Assembly: GCA_030848705.1 (NCBI GenBank)
Contig: JAUIZM010000016.1
Span: forward strand, 124,001 to 188,000
DNA: 64,000 nucleotides
Direction: 5' to 3'
DNA from: Heracleum sosnowskyi
Taxonomy: Eukaryota; Streptophyta; Magnoliopsida; Apiales; Apiaceae
The position numbers were made by a program, and so were the translations under genes. Of this stretch, positions 43,989 through 55,273 are shown one piece after another. Below the pieces are notes generated by a model that did not search any database, was not told the DNA's origin, and saw only the letters and a list, made by a program, of their open reading frames with translations. Within the stretch, counting starts at the first letter, position 1. The number at the start of each line of letters is the position of its first letter.

Positions 43989-45306
43989 TGAAAGGCATAT
44001 GCACTAGCCTATTTGTAAACATCGAGGATTCTACTCAACTTAAACAAGATTGTAATAAGTAAATATTAGATTAGATGTCACAGGAATCTTAGAGGGTTTT
44101 ATCAGTCAAGAGAATGAAGATTTAAAGTCATCTACTGACTTGGAGTAATTCTACAATGGAAGAAGTTCAGTAACTTGATCAAGCCTCAGTGAAGTATTCA
44201 AGAAAGTCGATCTATTTAAAAGTGACAGAGATTTCAGAAGTGTGACATGAAGCGTACATGTTACAGAGTTTGTCAAAGGGAAAAGAAAAAAGACCACAAC
44301 TTAAAGTCAAAAGATGAAGAATAGACATTGCAGTTAGTCACTCAAGAACTAGACAGTACATTGAGTGTCAATGTCATACAGTGAAAGTTCGTCATTATTT
44401 TCAGTGGTTCACAGATTGATTCCGCTATCAAGAAATTGTATTAATTCTCGTTTAATTTATTAAATCAGTTAATTAATTTATTCTATAAATTAATTCAATC
44501 ATAATTAATTTATTCCTTAAATTAATTAAAAGATAAATTAAATTGGAATTAATATAATGCTAGTAGTACTTCCGTTTGTCCTGCTAAGTCAATGGATACT
44601 ACTACCGATAGTACTTGGAGCCTAAATGACAGTACTACCGATAGTACTGCCAAGTCTATGGATATTACTGCCGATAGTACTGCCAAGTCTATGGATAGTA
44701 CTGCCGATAGTACTGCCAAGTCTATGGACAATACTGCCAAGTCTATGGTCAGTACTATCGATAGTACTCTAATTCATAAGGCAAATGGTGTACATATATC
44801 AAAACAAAAGCAGTTGACAGTAGATAAGAGAAAATTCAAGACAGAAGACATTAACATAAAAAAAAACATATAATTTCTTCTCTCTGTCTTTACTTCCACT
44901 ACCGAGCTTTAAATTCCAAGCAATTAATTTCTAGACTTATTGTTAAATCTAAAACACTAGAAGTTAGTTACTTGTTGTTGCTTGACTATCTAGCGGATCA
45001 TTATCCCTAGAATTTATCTCGAACTATTTTTTTTTAGTATTCGATCTTTTTATTACAAAAATAGATAAATTCATGTCGAATTTATTCTAGATTTGTTTTA
45101 ATTAGTTTGAGACTCAAACCTTGTAATCTGTACAGTATTTGTAACACCCTTCAAGTTTAATATAAGTTATATTTAACTTGAATTTTGTTTCATTTAATTC
45201 CGTATTAATTTGTTCTTGGATTGTTAAATCACGAACCGAACAAATTCGAGAAAACAGTACCGTTTGTATTCAACCCCCTCTTCTACAAACTTATCAGAAT
45301 CTAACA
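43989..45306 (+). repeat. Element A 3' LTR
   Basis: 1318 bp, diverged from the 5' LTR by scattered substitutions, by one or more extra 33-bp repeat units (44588-44766) and by a shorter C-run. Followed by CTTTG, the target duplication. Confidence 0.9.
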
Positions 45307-45311
45307 CTTTG

Positions 45312-45640
45312 GTTTATGTACTGTCAAACTAATAAGGATCAATGATTTTTGAAATTAATAAATAAAAACCACCCGATCTAATATTAAAAAGTGTTTTTGA
45401 TTGTTATTAGAATTACATTCAAATACTAAAAACTGAATTTTAATAATATAAACTAAAAATTAGTAGATTTTCTAAGTTGAATAGAATTATCAATGTAAAA
45501 ATTCATAAATTTATTTTTTATTCGGGATCTGGGTAATTTTAGTTGAATAATAATAACTAAATCATCATTAAATTAAAATAATTTCGTTAATTAATATAAT
45601 TATAAATCGTAAAAAACAATTTCTTTAACAAATTCATTCT
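45312..45640. repeat. Continuation of the tandem repeat split by element A
   Basis: Motifs of 5605-6487 recur: GATTGTTATTAGAATTACATTC, AATACTAAAAA and a variant of CATCATTAAATTAAA. No gene. Confidence 0.5.
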
Positions 45641-46417
45641 CGTTCGAATCATCCGCTAAACAACTTCTCAAATTACGCTAAAAATTCTACTTGAGGTGGG
45701 ATTTTTTCATTCAAAGGATAGGTATTGGAATTGATGGTGATTGAGCTAGCCTACAGGCAATGCATTCCAATAAAGTCTGATCCCCTGTTTATTGGTTGCT
45801 GCTACAGGCAAAGATACAAATTATTTTCGGATACACCCGATGACAATTTCTGTAGTACTTCACAGGATAATATATGAGCGTATGCAGAGATAGGAAATAA
45901 GTACAGTGAATCTCCGAAAACATAGCATCTTGTGACTACATTAACTCTGCAAATAATGCGAGTTACAATGGCAAAGAAGAAAGAGCCAAATGCATGCAAT
46001 GGCAAGCCAGAAGCAGCTAACTTCCAGAGACTTAGATGCACGGTGTCATTTAAGCGATCAATGAGGCGTAAGACTGCAATTTGAGTTTGGTGCAACGAGG
46101 CTAACTTACAGGGGACAAAACTACATCTCTTCTTGTATTATTTTTTAGGTATCAGCTAGGTACGTACTCTCTCTTCCTTAGCTGTAATCATGGCCCAGCG
46201 TCACTTCCCTGATTGTTACAAAGCACTCTATTTACCCCTGACAACTCAACTCGATCAACTCGCATCATGTAGAAAAATGAAAAAAAAAATGACTAAAAAC
46301 ATGATATATATGTCGGTGTATGATGTGTACGTCTGGTTTTACTTGGATGTGCAAATAATGAACTTCAGAAGCATAATTATATAGGACGAAATTATGGTAT
46401 TCTGAAATAGTTGGGAG
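45641..46417. other. Unassigned sequence before an LTR
   Basis: Less AT-rich than its surroundings. A 97-codon minus frame (45802-46095) and a 64-codon plus frame (46190-46384) match nothing I recognise. The end (AGTTGGGAG before TGTTGG) resembles a polypurine tract, so this may be the degraded 3' interior of the element whose LTR follows. I cannot exclude a host-gene fragment. Confidence 0.35.
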
Positions 46418-47589
46418 TGTTGGACAAAGCAAAGACACCATGAGGTCATTTTGAAATCTGAATAGCGATGAAGACGAAAATGGTCAGGCTTTTTCCCAGA
46501 CTCTGCAAAACAAATTTTATGGATCCGACAGTACTGGCCATGAGCAAATGCTTAGTTTAGTTTAGCGTTTTTTCGTGTATGTTAATGAATCGAAACATTA
46601 TCGACCTTATGTTAGAAAATGAAAAGTTTGAGCCATATTTTAAATATGTTCTCGATGGAATTTCCGGAAACTAATAATTGGAGGTTGTTCCTTGATATGA
46701 GTACTTAAACTTTAATGTTTGGATCTAAGACATTTTCTTAGTGAAATCCATAAATAAATTGAGTTGAAATATGTTGCTTGAAATGGGTTATGTGAGTTGT
46801 GTAAGTTGCAATAACTTATATCCCAAATAGAAATGGTAATGAGAGTTTGGTGAGTTTATATAAAACCATGTGCAAGAGTAGTGTACAACTAGTAAGGCAT
46901 GTGCGTGTGTACGGTGTTATTGTGTGCCTCACGCGCACCGCCGCCGCCCGCCACGCCACGAGTCGGGTCGAAGGGCGATTTGGACGAATGTCTCGGCGTC
47001 TCGCGAGACGACCTGGGAGAGGAATTTTATTACCTATTTATTTAATATTATTTATTGATTTAATTAACGGTATCAGTATTTATTTGTAACAGCTCACCTA
47101 GTATCAGTATTTATTTATAACAGTTCACCGAACTGGGTCAGGATTTATATTAAATCCTGATGACCTGGGTCAGTAATTGGAGTTAAATCCTGATGACTAC
47201 TGATCCCTTCAGTAAGTACTGATGATGATCAAATCCTGATGGATCAGGATTTACGTTTTATTTTGTATTATATATATACAAAATAGAACATTTGAAAAAA
47301 AGAGATATACGTAACTCAGAAAACCCTAACAACTATCTTAATAATTTTTTCAAGAACAGTCAAGACTTCTCTAAGGCTTGACGACTCGTTTGTTCATTAT
47401 CTATCAGTACTTGTTAAAACTACGGAGAGATAAGTGTTCTTTCTTATCTTGTTATTTACAGTCTCTAATTATAATCTTGTTTCGACCTTCGTGTTGTTTT
47501 GTTAATTGATATATTTGCTTGTTCTTGTTAATACAAAATATATATAACTGCCCTATTGTTACTGTGTAGTTAATAAATTATACCCAACA
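46418..47589 (+). repeat. LTR of a further copia-like element (solo or 3' LTR)
   Basis: Ends TGTTGG (46418) and CCAACA (47589) form a 6-bp inverted pair. TATA box TTTATATAAAACC near 46854, then a GC-rich leader (46928-47018). A block at 47130-47260 has five copies of TCAGGA/TCCTGA, the word of element B. The flanks GGGAG and CCCGC do not match, so either it is a 3' LTR with purine tract GGGAG upstream, or the flank was rearranged. The open frame 46847-47089 is the LTR leader. Confidence 0.55.
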
Positions 47590-48171
47590 CCCGCTAAGTT
47601 CCGGAAGATTATGTAATTTTTAATCTACGTTTTTCTCCTAAGACAATTAGGCTTTCAGGTATTTGTACCTCGAAACCTATACAGGATCAGTCCTTTCTTC
47701 CATAGAGTATCTTAGTTGTAGTTTTTCTTTTAAAAGATTGATACATATATATTAAGTCTAACATATCCGTGATTGCCTTATCCGGCAAGACCACGAACCA
47801 ATGTTGCAATCAAACATTATGGAAATTGTAATGACTCGTGAATCTGTGACCATGAGGATGGACAAAGGGATGAAATTATCTACCTGCTGTTTTGACAATA
47901 ACTAGAAGCAGGGCAGTCTTTCTGAGGCAAATCAAATTTCTTGGGAGAGAGAGAATAGAGTATAAAGCCTTGAAGGAAAAAGTCTGAGTACTCTTGAAAT
48001 AAGAAATGAAAAAGATGGCGATGCTGCAATTGTTCAGAGCAACAGATGATGGATCACTTATGTCCAAACTGTACATGTTGACTAAGATTCTCATCAGTGA
48101 AACTGGAGTTTAAGCATGATGCATCATAGTTTGTCATTTTCTTGTAATCACTCGGATTAAAACATACTACC
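47590..48171. other. Unassigned sequence with a possible gene fragment
   Basis: From about 47820 the sequence is compositionally gene-like. A short plus frame at 48008-48112 (MKKMAMLQLFRATDDGSLMS) and a 72-codon minus frame (47876-48094) overlap. Neither is recognisable and there are stops around both. I leave it open whether this is a decayed host exon or element debris. Confidence 0.3.
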
Positions 48172-48240
48172 CCCTCCGTCTCAGATTAGTAGTCGTTTTA
48201 ACTTTTTCTTAAAAAAGAAGATTAATTTACATACGACTTA
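48172..48240 (+). repeat. Stowaway-like MITE end, partial
   Basis: TACCCCCTCCGTCTCAGATT at about 48169-48190 resembles the terminus of plant Tc1/mariner Stowaway MITEs (TA then CTCCCTCCGT). The matching inverse end is not found within 400 bp, so this is a fragment. Confidence 0.4.
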
Positions 48241-49184
48241 TACATTTTAAAATACGTGCAAGAAGTCGCATAATGATCACTTATTTGGAACAGAACATTC
48301 ATTTGACCCATGAGGATAAGAATCCATTTTAGTGTGATCAACAATTAAAGGAAACACATCATTTTTATCCTAAAATTCTTGTACAATAAAATTCAATGCA
48401 AGTATCAAATACGTTTCTACTTGATGTTTCAGTTTTTTAAGTAAGTCCAATTACCACAAATCCATTTTTTGGGCTCCTATTGACTAGGACAGTTTATATA
48501 TATTCACCAACACACGCACAAACATATTTAACTAAATATAAAACTGGAAATCGATCACGGATTGAATTTTCTTGGAAATAGGGGAGCTTAAGGTGCACTG
48601 GTGCAGTATGGACATCAGCTAATTTGGAACTTCATTTTTGTTAAACTCAATACTTTTGTTCAGTGAATTTAGATTAACAATGTTACAAAAATAAAGAATT
48701 TGATTCGAACCGCAAACCCTCTCTTTCAGTCCTCTCTCCTCTTTCTGTAGCAGCTGCAGGACTTTTATCGGTTTTCACTTTTCACCGATGAAAGTCCCAA
48801 ATCAGTTAATTTTTTTAGTTTGTTCTTTTTTTAATAATCCTATGCTTTCGATAAAGATTTCTGTCCTTTTAAATCGTTTTGTTTGTTAAATAAATTTTTT
48901 CATGGTGAGTTTTGTTCTCTATTTATTTGGGTTTTGTTAATACTCAAATTGGTTGTGGCAAAATGAGTAAATGTACATATATCAAATTTAACAAATCACT
49001 TGATAATCTATTCATGAAAATCGGATTAGTCAGCGATATGATATCGCTCTGTTTTATGTTTATTAAACTCGGTCATTTTTGTAAATATCGTGTGGCTTTT
49101 TATTATTGAATTATTTCCTCTTAAAAAAACAATGTAAGAAAAATAAAATGTAACTCAAAATAATAAAATTTTATCAAAATTTGG
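48241..49184. other. No gene seen
   Basis: AT-rich sequence with only short frames (for example 48912-49109) of ordinary composition. No terminal repeats, TSDs or RNA motifs found. Confidence 0.5.
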
Positions 49185-50690
49185 AGAACTCGTGTAGTTC
49201 AAAAGGCATATGCTGGACTCCAAATCGACCCAACCCAACCCTATTTTCGGCCGTTCAAATCGATAAAAAAAACCCGAAACTTGGTTGGGTTAAAACAATT
49301 TCAACCCGGATTAAATGGGTTGGGTATGGGTTCTATGTTTTTTCGGCCAACCCAACCCAAGCCGATTTAAATTACAAATTTTATTCGATAATTTAAAAAT
49401 ATATTTATATTTTATATATAACTATACATTAAACAATATCCTCCTTACATTTATTGATATATGATTACTAGGGGTGTACACGGTTTGGGTTGGACGGGTT
49501 ACGGGATTTTAACAACCCAACCCAATTAAATCGGGTTTGCAAATTTTCAACCCAACCCATAAAAATCAAATTCATAATCCAACCCATCTAGTATGGTTCG
49601 GTTTGGATCGGTTCGGGTTGGATTGATCGGGTTAATAAATATATAATTTTTTTTATCAAGTAGCAAGTATTAATTTAATAAACCGAAAATGAAAGTCAGC
49701 AACATATTACATATCCATCTCAAATACAGTAAATCTCAAATCTTTAAGTTAAAACACACTAAAAGACGACAAATAAGGTGAGCTTAATCCTTTGTATTAA
49801 ATAAGTAGGAGTTCAATCAATAATAAAGATGTTAACTCATCAAAGTTTACTAGAGACGGTGTTCTAGTTTTCGAGTTTCTTTGTGACTCTTCACTCTGGG
49901 GTATTGTAAATGTTACCACTGAATTTACGGGAAACCACTAGGTTTCTAGCATCTTTTGTTAATTGGGCTTTACTAGTCTTGTTAGCCGTTAACATGCTAT
50001 TGTAAACTTCAGACTGAGAATAAACCAAGTGCAGCAGCATGACTTCTTGCAGCCTATCTTTGTCCTATGTATAAAATTAATCAATAATCTAAACCAAGAG
50101 TAATGTATTGGCAACATGATTAATTATTATCATATATTTTAATTAAATTTATTATTTTTAATCGGGTTGGGTTGGTTCGGTTTAAAAAAATCAAAACTCA
50201 TACCCAACCCATTTAAATCGGGTTTATATTTTTTCAATCCAAATATATATCGGTTTAAAAATATTCGGTTTGGATCGGGCGAAATGAGGTCAGTTTGGAT
50301 CGGGTTGGTCGGTTTTACCATTCCGTGTACACCCCTAATGATTACCTTTTGTGCATATACGTATGACCTACAACATAATTTACATTAATAAAATTCAAAG
50401 ATTAATTAGGAGTAAATATTTGCACCAAGATCGTAAGTTATACGTACTTTATTTTCATTTAAATTTTCGAAATGTGCAATGTTATATAATATTGAAACTT
50501 TTTTTTTATTAAACATTCAACTCATCCAAACGGATCCAACCCGATCTAAACCAATGTATGATGGGTAGGGTTGGGTTACGAATTAAAATTTTATGGATTG
50601 GATTAAAAATTTACAAACCAATTTAAATGGGTCGGGTTGAAAAACGCCATCAACCGGGCCAACCCTACACATGAACAGCCCTGGAACAGC
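49185..50690. repeat. Older ACCCAACCC-rich repeat (hAT-like relative) holding the MITE
   Basis: Both flanks of the inner MITE (49220-49370 and 50510-50670) are dense in CCCAACCC/GGGTTGGG, as is the MITE itself. The right part ends near CCAACCCTACACATGAACAGCCCT, which could be a hAT-type terminus. The left terminus is not clear, so the extent is approximate. Confidence 0.4.
49469..50337. mobile_element. Non-autonomous hAT element (MITE), complete
   Basis: 869 bp with perfect 15-bp terminal inverted repeats, TAGGGGTGTACACGG and CCGTGTACACCCCTA, flanked by the identical 8-bp duplication ATGATTAC (49461-49468 and 50338-50345). An 8-bp TSD and TAGGG ends are hAT features. It has no transposase and would need one in trans. 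Perfect ends and TSD suggest a fairly recent insertion. Open frames here (50139-50388) run through the GGGTTGG repeats. Confidence 0.9.
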
Positions 50691-51000
50691 CCTGGAGTAC
50701 ATGTATAATTGATTAAAAATCAGCCACGTCAGCCGTGTCTTCCTGTTTACCAACATTTAGTACAATGGTCCTAATTAAAAATTTAAATAGTATAATGATC
50801 AGAGTGAAGTTAACACCTATTATTCGTCTGGGGTCGGCGGTGTCAAAAAGAGTATCAAATTTTATGCAGTACATTCTTGAATATCTTTCTATTTAAGTTA
50901 AAAGGGTGTCCAAAAAGTGTCGAGAAAAATTGCTAACTTTTGAAATATTCTTGACACCCGGTCTAAATAAAAATACCCAAATACGTACTAGCTTATATCT

Positions 51001-51538
51001 GTACAGTTTTTTTTTTAATATTTTATTATTTTTAATTTGATTTTTGTAATTATATATTTTTGATGACATTTTAATATATATTTATATGTGTATATAATAA
51101 ATTGGATTTATATATTTTACAATATAAGTATTTTAATTTAATAAATTATTGACGTAATCGTTAGTAGTATTTTAGATATTAAAATAAAAAAATATTTTTA
51201 AATAATAGATTTAACGGTTCGTATTTATTTGCTCTTAAAAAATCTAAGAGTGACTAAAGTGCAAATAACAAAATATGTGTTCTGTAATGTGCCGAGTTTC
51301 TTTTAACATATGCTATTACTTTTATTTTTTATTAATTATCTTATTTAAATTGAATATTATAAAAAATTATATTAAACATGAATTTTATAAGTTTAATATA
51401 ATAATATTTTCATTATTTCTATATTTTGCCCGTATTTGTTTTAATTCGAATATGAGTTGTTTCAATTAAAAATATAAAACCGACAGTGTCCTTAAAAAGA
51501 CAGTTATTTACTTATTAATAATTATATAAAATTATATT

Positions 51539-51540
<2 letters not shown>
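51001..51540 (+). repeat. Tandem duplication, copy 1 (split by two Helitrons)
   Basis: About 540 bp matching 54185-54720 almost base for base, including TTGACGTAATCNTTAGTAGT and CTAAGAGTGACTAAAGTGCA. It continues through the TA tract, then after two inserted Helitrons at 54098-54184. The frame at 51275-51469 is spurious. The interval 50691-51000 before it has no gene, only a short foldback between GGTGTCAA (50838) and TTGACACC (50953). Confidence 0.8.

Positions 51541-51615
<75 letters not shown>
51541..51615. repeat. (CA)n-(TA)n microsatellite
   Basis: ACACAC followed by about 30 TA units. Target of the adjacent Helitron insertions. The paralogous tract near 54720-54738 is much shorter. Confidence 0.9.
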
Positions 51616-51616
<1 letters not shown>

Positions 51617-52598
51617 TAGTTTAAAACCCGTGCGATGCACGGATTTTTAAATATTACTTTTTTTAATATTTTATTAATTGTAATTGTGCAAAAAATAAGT
51701 AGGCATGTTAAAATAGCTAAACACTTTTAATTAATTAAAAACATTAAAACAGATTTTAAAATAAATAAGTATGGGTTTGCCCGTTATATTTTTGGAAATG
51801 AGGGGTTTTAGTAAGAAAAAATAAAAAATGTAATATATATTTAGTTTAAAAAGGTTAATGCCCGTGATATTTTTGAAAAATGAGGTTTTAAAATTTAATA
51901 ATGAAAAGTATTTAAATACGTTTTAAAATAAATAAGTAAAAGGTTTTCTGTGATATTTTTGGAAAAAGAATGGATTTTAGTGAAAAAATAGAAAAAGTAA
52001 ATTCTAAAAGACAATTTCCCGTGATATATTTAGAAAAGTAGGGGTTTTGTTCGAAAAAATATATAATGTGTTTTAGCTGAAAAGGTAATTGGTTATAAAT
52101 AGGTATTTGATTATTTATATTTTAATATTTTTAGTAATTGCATTTGCTAAGAAAAATAAGTAGATATGTTAAAATAGGTAAACTTTTAAAAAATAATTAT
52201 AATATTAAAATAGGTTTAAAAATAAATAACTAAATGTTTGTCCGTGATATTTTTTGAAAAAGAGGGATTTTAGTAAGGAAAAATAAAAAAACTAACATGT
52301 TTTAGTTAAAAAAGGTAATTGCCCGTGATATATTTGAAAAAGTAGGGAAATTTGTTAGAAAAAATAATGTATTTTAGGTGAAAAGGGTAATTGGTTATAA
52401 ATATGTAATATTATTATTTAATAATATATTTCTATAAATAAGTAAGGTTAATTAAGTAAAAACTAATTAAGGGCAATTAAGTAAAATCACAACGTACCAT
52501 ACCGACCAATCAAAAATAAGGGCAATTAAGTAAAATCACAACGTACCATACCGACCAACCAAACTTTTAATGTTTCGTCTATTATATAATAGTATTGA
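51616..52598 (-). mobile_element. Helitron, non-autonomous, complete (983 bp)
   Basis: Minus orientation. The 5' end is TCAATACTATTATATAATAG at 52598. The 3' end is hairpin CCGTGC-ATC-GCACGG and CTAG at 51616-51619. The flanking bases are A and T, as expected for Helitron insertion between A and T. The body is built of modules of about 80-130 bp, each containing CGTGATATTTTTGGAAAA. No Rep/helicase coding. Confidence 0.75.
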
Positions 52599-52614
52599 TT
52601 GATATATATATATA

Positions 52615-54097
52615 CTAGCCTATAACCCGTGCAAGACACGAAGCTTAAAAAATAATAAACTAAAAATTTTAATGTGAACGAAAAATATTAAAATAAAAGT
52701 AAAAATTAATATAATAAATTATAAAATGAGAAACTTAAATATTAATTGGAACGTAAAAAAAATATTAAAAAAACAGATGGGGCTGATGAAGATAAATGAG
52801 GTATTATTAATATTATTTTATAATAAAATAATATTAATAATAAGGACATATAGAAAATCTAACATGTTTTAATTAAAAAAAGTAATTGTCCGTGATATTT
52901 TTAGAAGTGTTTTAATTATATTAATTGTATTTATTAAAAAAATACGTTGACATGTTAAAATAAGTAAGTTTTTTTAATAAGGACAAATAGAAAATCTAAC
53001 ATGTTTTAATTAACAAAAAAGTAACTACTTATAATATTTTTAGATGTATTTTAATTATATTAATTGTATTTGTTAAAAAGATACGTTAACTTGTTAAAAT
53101 AGGTAAGTTTTTTTAAATAATTAAAAGTATTAAAATAAGTTTTAAAATATATAAGTAAGGGTTGTACTTGATATTTTTGGAAAAAAGAGATTTTAGTGAT
53201 AACAAATATAAAAGGTAATATATTTTAATTTAAAGGTAATTGCCCGTGATATTTTTGGAAAAGAAGTAGATTTTGTTAGAAAAAAAATGTTTTAATTATA
53301 AAAGGCAATCAACTACTTAATATTTTTATATTATTTTATTATTTATCAAATAGAGTATTAAAATAAATTTTAAAATAAATAAGTAATGATTGCACCTCAT
53401 ATTTTTGGAAAATAGAGATTTTAATGATAATAAATATAAAATATATTATGTTTTAATTTAAAGGTAATTGTCGTAATATTTTTGGAAAAGGAATAGATTT
53501 TGTTAGATTTTTTTTAATTATAAAAGGCAATCAGTTAGTTACTATTTTTATATTATTTTATTATTTATTAAATAAAATTTTAAAATAGGTTTTAAAATAA
53601 ATAAGTAAGGATTGCACCTCATATTTTTGGAAAACATAGATTTTAGTAATAAAAAATATAAAAGGTAAAATGTTTTAATTTAAAGATAATTGTAATGATC
53701 TTTTTGGAAAATGATTAGATTTTGTCACGAAAAAATATATTTTAATTATAAAAGTCAATCATCTAGTTACTATTTTGGTAACTTGACAATAATACAATTC
53801 CATAAAAGATTTGATTTGTAGTAGCTTTCGTTATCCTAAAAAGAAAGAAGTATATTTGTAATAGTGTATCCTAAATTTAAACAAATTAGATCCCATATTT
53901 CCATTTTTTGATTAGATTTCAATATTATTTGATTTTTATGTAGTAAAATATAGTGAAATATTAATGTAGAATAAAATTTTCCCGAATTTTGATTATATTA
54001 TTAATTTATTAATTAGAAAAAGTACCGAAAACCAAAAACTAACCGAAAACCGAAAACCAAAACTTTTAATGTTTCGGCTTTAATAATATAGTATAGA
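52615..54097 (-). mobile_element. Helitron, non-autonomous, complete (1483 bp)
   Basis: Minus orientation. 5' end TCTATACTATATTATTAAAG at 54097; 3' end hairpin CGTGTCTTGCACG then CTAG at 52615-52618; A/T flanks. It shares a palindrome (near 52800-52840) and terminal region with 641-1032, so it is a close relative of that element. Modules repeat near 53150, 53390 and 53600. Confidence 0.75.
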
Positions 54098-54184
54098 TAT
54101 GTTGCCCGTCTTACTTTTAGAAAATTAGTTGTTTAAATTAGAAAATAGAAAATTATATTACCTTTCTATATATATTGTGATACA

Positions 54185-54815
54185 CAGTTTTATTTAATAT
54201 TTATTACTTTTATTTAGATTTTTGTAATTATATATTTTTTGATAAATTTTTTAATTTATATTTATATGTGTATATAATAAATTGGATTTATATATCTAAC
54301 AATATAAGTATTTTAATTTAATAAATTATTGACGTAATCTTTAGTAGTATTTTAGATATTAAAATAGAAAAATATTTTTAAATAATAGATTTAACGATTC
54401 GTATTTATTTGCTCTTAAAAAATCTAAGAGTGACTAAAGTGCAAATAACAAAATATGTGCCCTGTAATGTGCCGAGTTTATTTTAACATATGCTATTAAT
54501 TTTATTTTTTATTAATTATCTTATTTAAATTGAATATTATAAAACAAAATATTAAACATGAATTTTATAAGTTTAATATAATAATATTTTCATTATTTCT
54601 ATATTTTGACCGTGTTTTTTTTAATTCGAATATGAGTTATTTTAATTAAAAATTATAAAACAGACAATATCCTTAAAAAGATAGTTAGTTTCTTATAAAT
54701 AATTATATAAGATTATATTATATATATATATATATATATGTTGCCCGTGTTTTTTTAGAAAATTAGTTTTTTAAATTAGAAAATAGAAAATTATATTACC
54801 TTTATATATATATGT
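54185..54815 (+). repeat. Tandem duplication, copy 2 (no Helitrons inside)
   Basis: Repeats copy 1 and reads directly through the TA tract into GTTGCCCGTGTTTTTTTAG, the same sequence that in copy 1 follows the two Helitrons (from 54099). It is therefore a paralogous empty site. Confidence 0.8.
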
Positions 54816-55271
54816 TGTTCGTGTTACTTTTAGAAAAATTAGTTGTTTAAGTTGGAAAAATTAAAAAAGGTTATGTGTTTAGCTGAAAAGGGTAAGTGGT
54901 TATTTATTAATAATTATATATAACAATATTATCATTATATATTTATTTTGCATGTGTTATGTTTAGAAATGAGTTGTTTTAGTTAGAAAATATAAAACAT
55001 ATAACGTGTTTTAGCTGAAAAAGGTAATCAATTATAAATATGTAAAAATATTACCATTTTATATATATATTACCTATTTTATTTTTATAAGATAAGTTGT
55101 TTTAGTTAGAAAAATAGATAAAATAGGTAATGTATTTTAGCTGAAAAAAACAATTGGTTATAAATAAATTGGTTATATATAAGCCCGACCCAAATTATAG
55201 ATAGACCCGACCCAAATACCGACCGACCGATCAAAACTTTTAATGATTCATCTTCAATAATATAGTATAGA
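54816..55271 (-). mobile_element. Helitron fragment (5' end)
   Basis: A family 5' end (minus strand TCTATACTATATTATTGAAG) at 55271 with module repeats to the left, but no 3' hairpin or CTAG found before copy 2 of the duplication. The left limit is uncertain. Confidence 0.45.
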
Positions 55272-55273
55272 TA

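Larger units (their letters stand above)
6493..45306 (+). mobile_element. Element A: decayed Sirevirus-like copia retrotransposon, outermost host of the nest
   Basis: Two LTRs (6493-7791 and 43989-45306) both run from TGAAAGGCATATGC to CTAACA, and the 5-bp duplication CTTTG flanks the whole (6488-6492 and 45307-45311). Order of its own parts: LTR, PBS, gag, pol, env-like region, PPT, LTR. It is split by a CACTA fragment in gag and by element B in the env-like region. Every frame has stops or shifts. The LTRs differ at roughly 4-5% by eye, the highest in the nest, which fits it being the oldest. Clade assignment rests on the env-like region after pol and the multi-part Gag. Confidence 0.85.

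Noticed and set aside
46847..47089. 80-codon ORF with Arg/Ala-rich middle
   Set aside because: Downstream of the LTR TATA box inside a GC-rich leader; no homology and no upstream element.
50838..50960. Small foldback MITE
   Set aside because: Only about 8 bp of clear inverted repeat and no target duplication; noted but not called.
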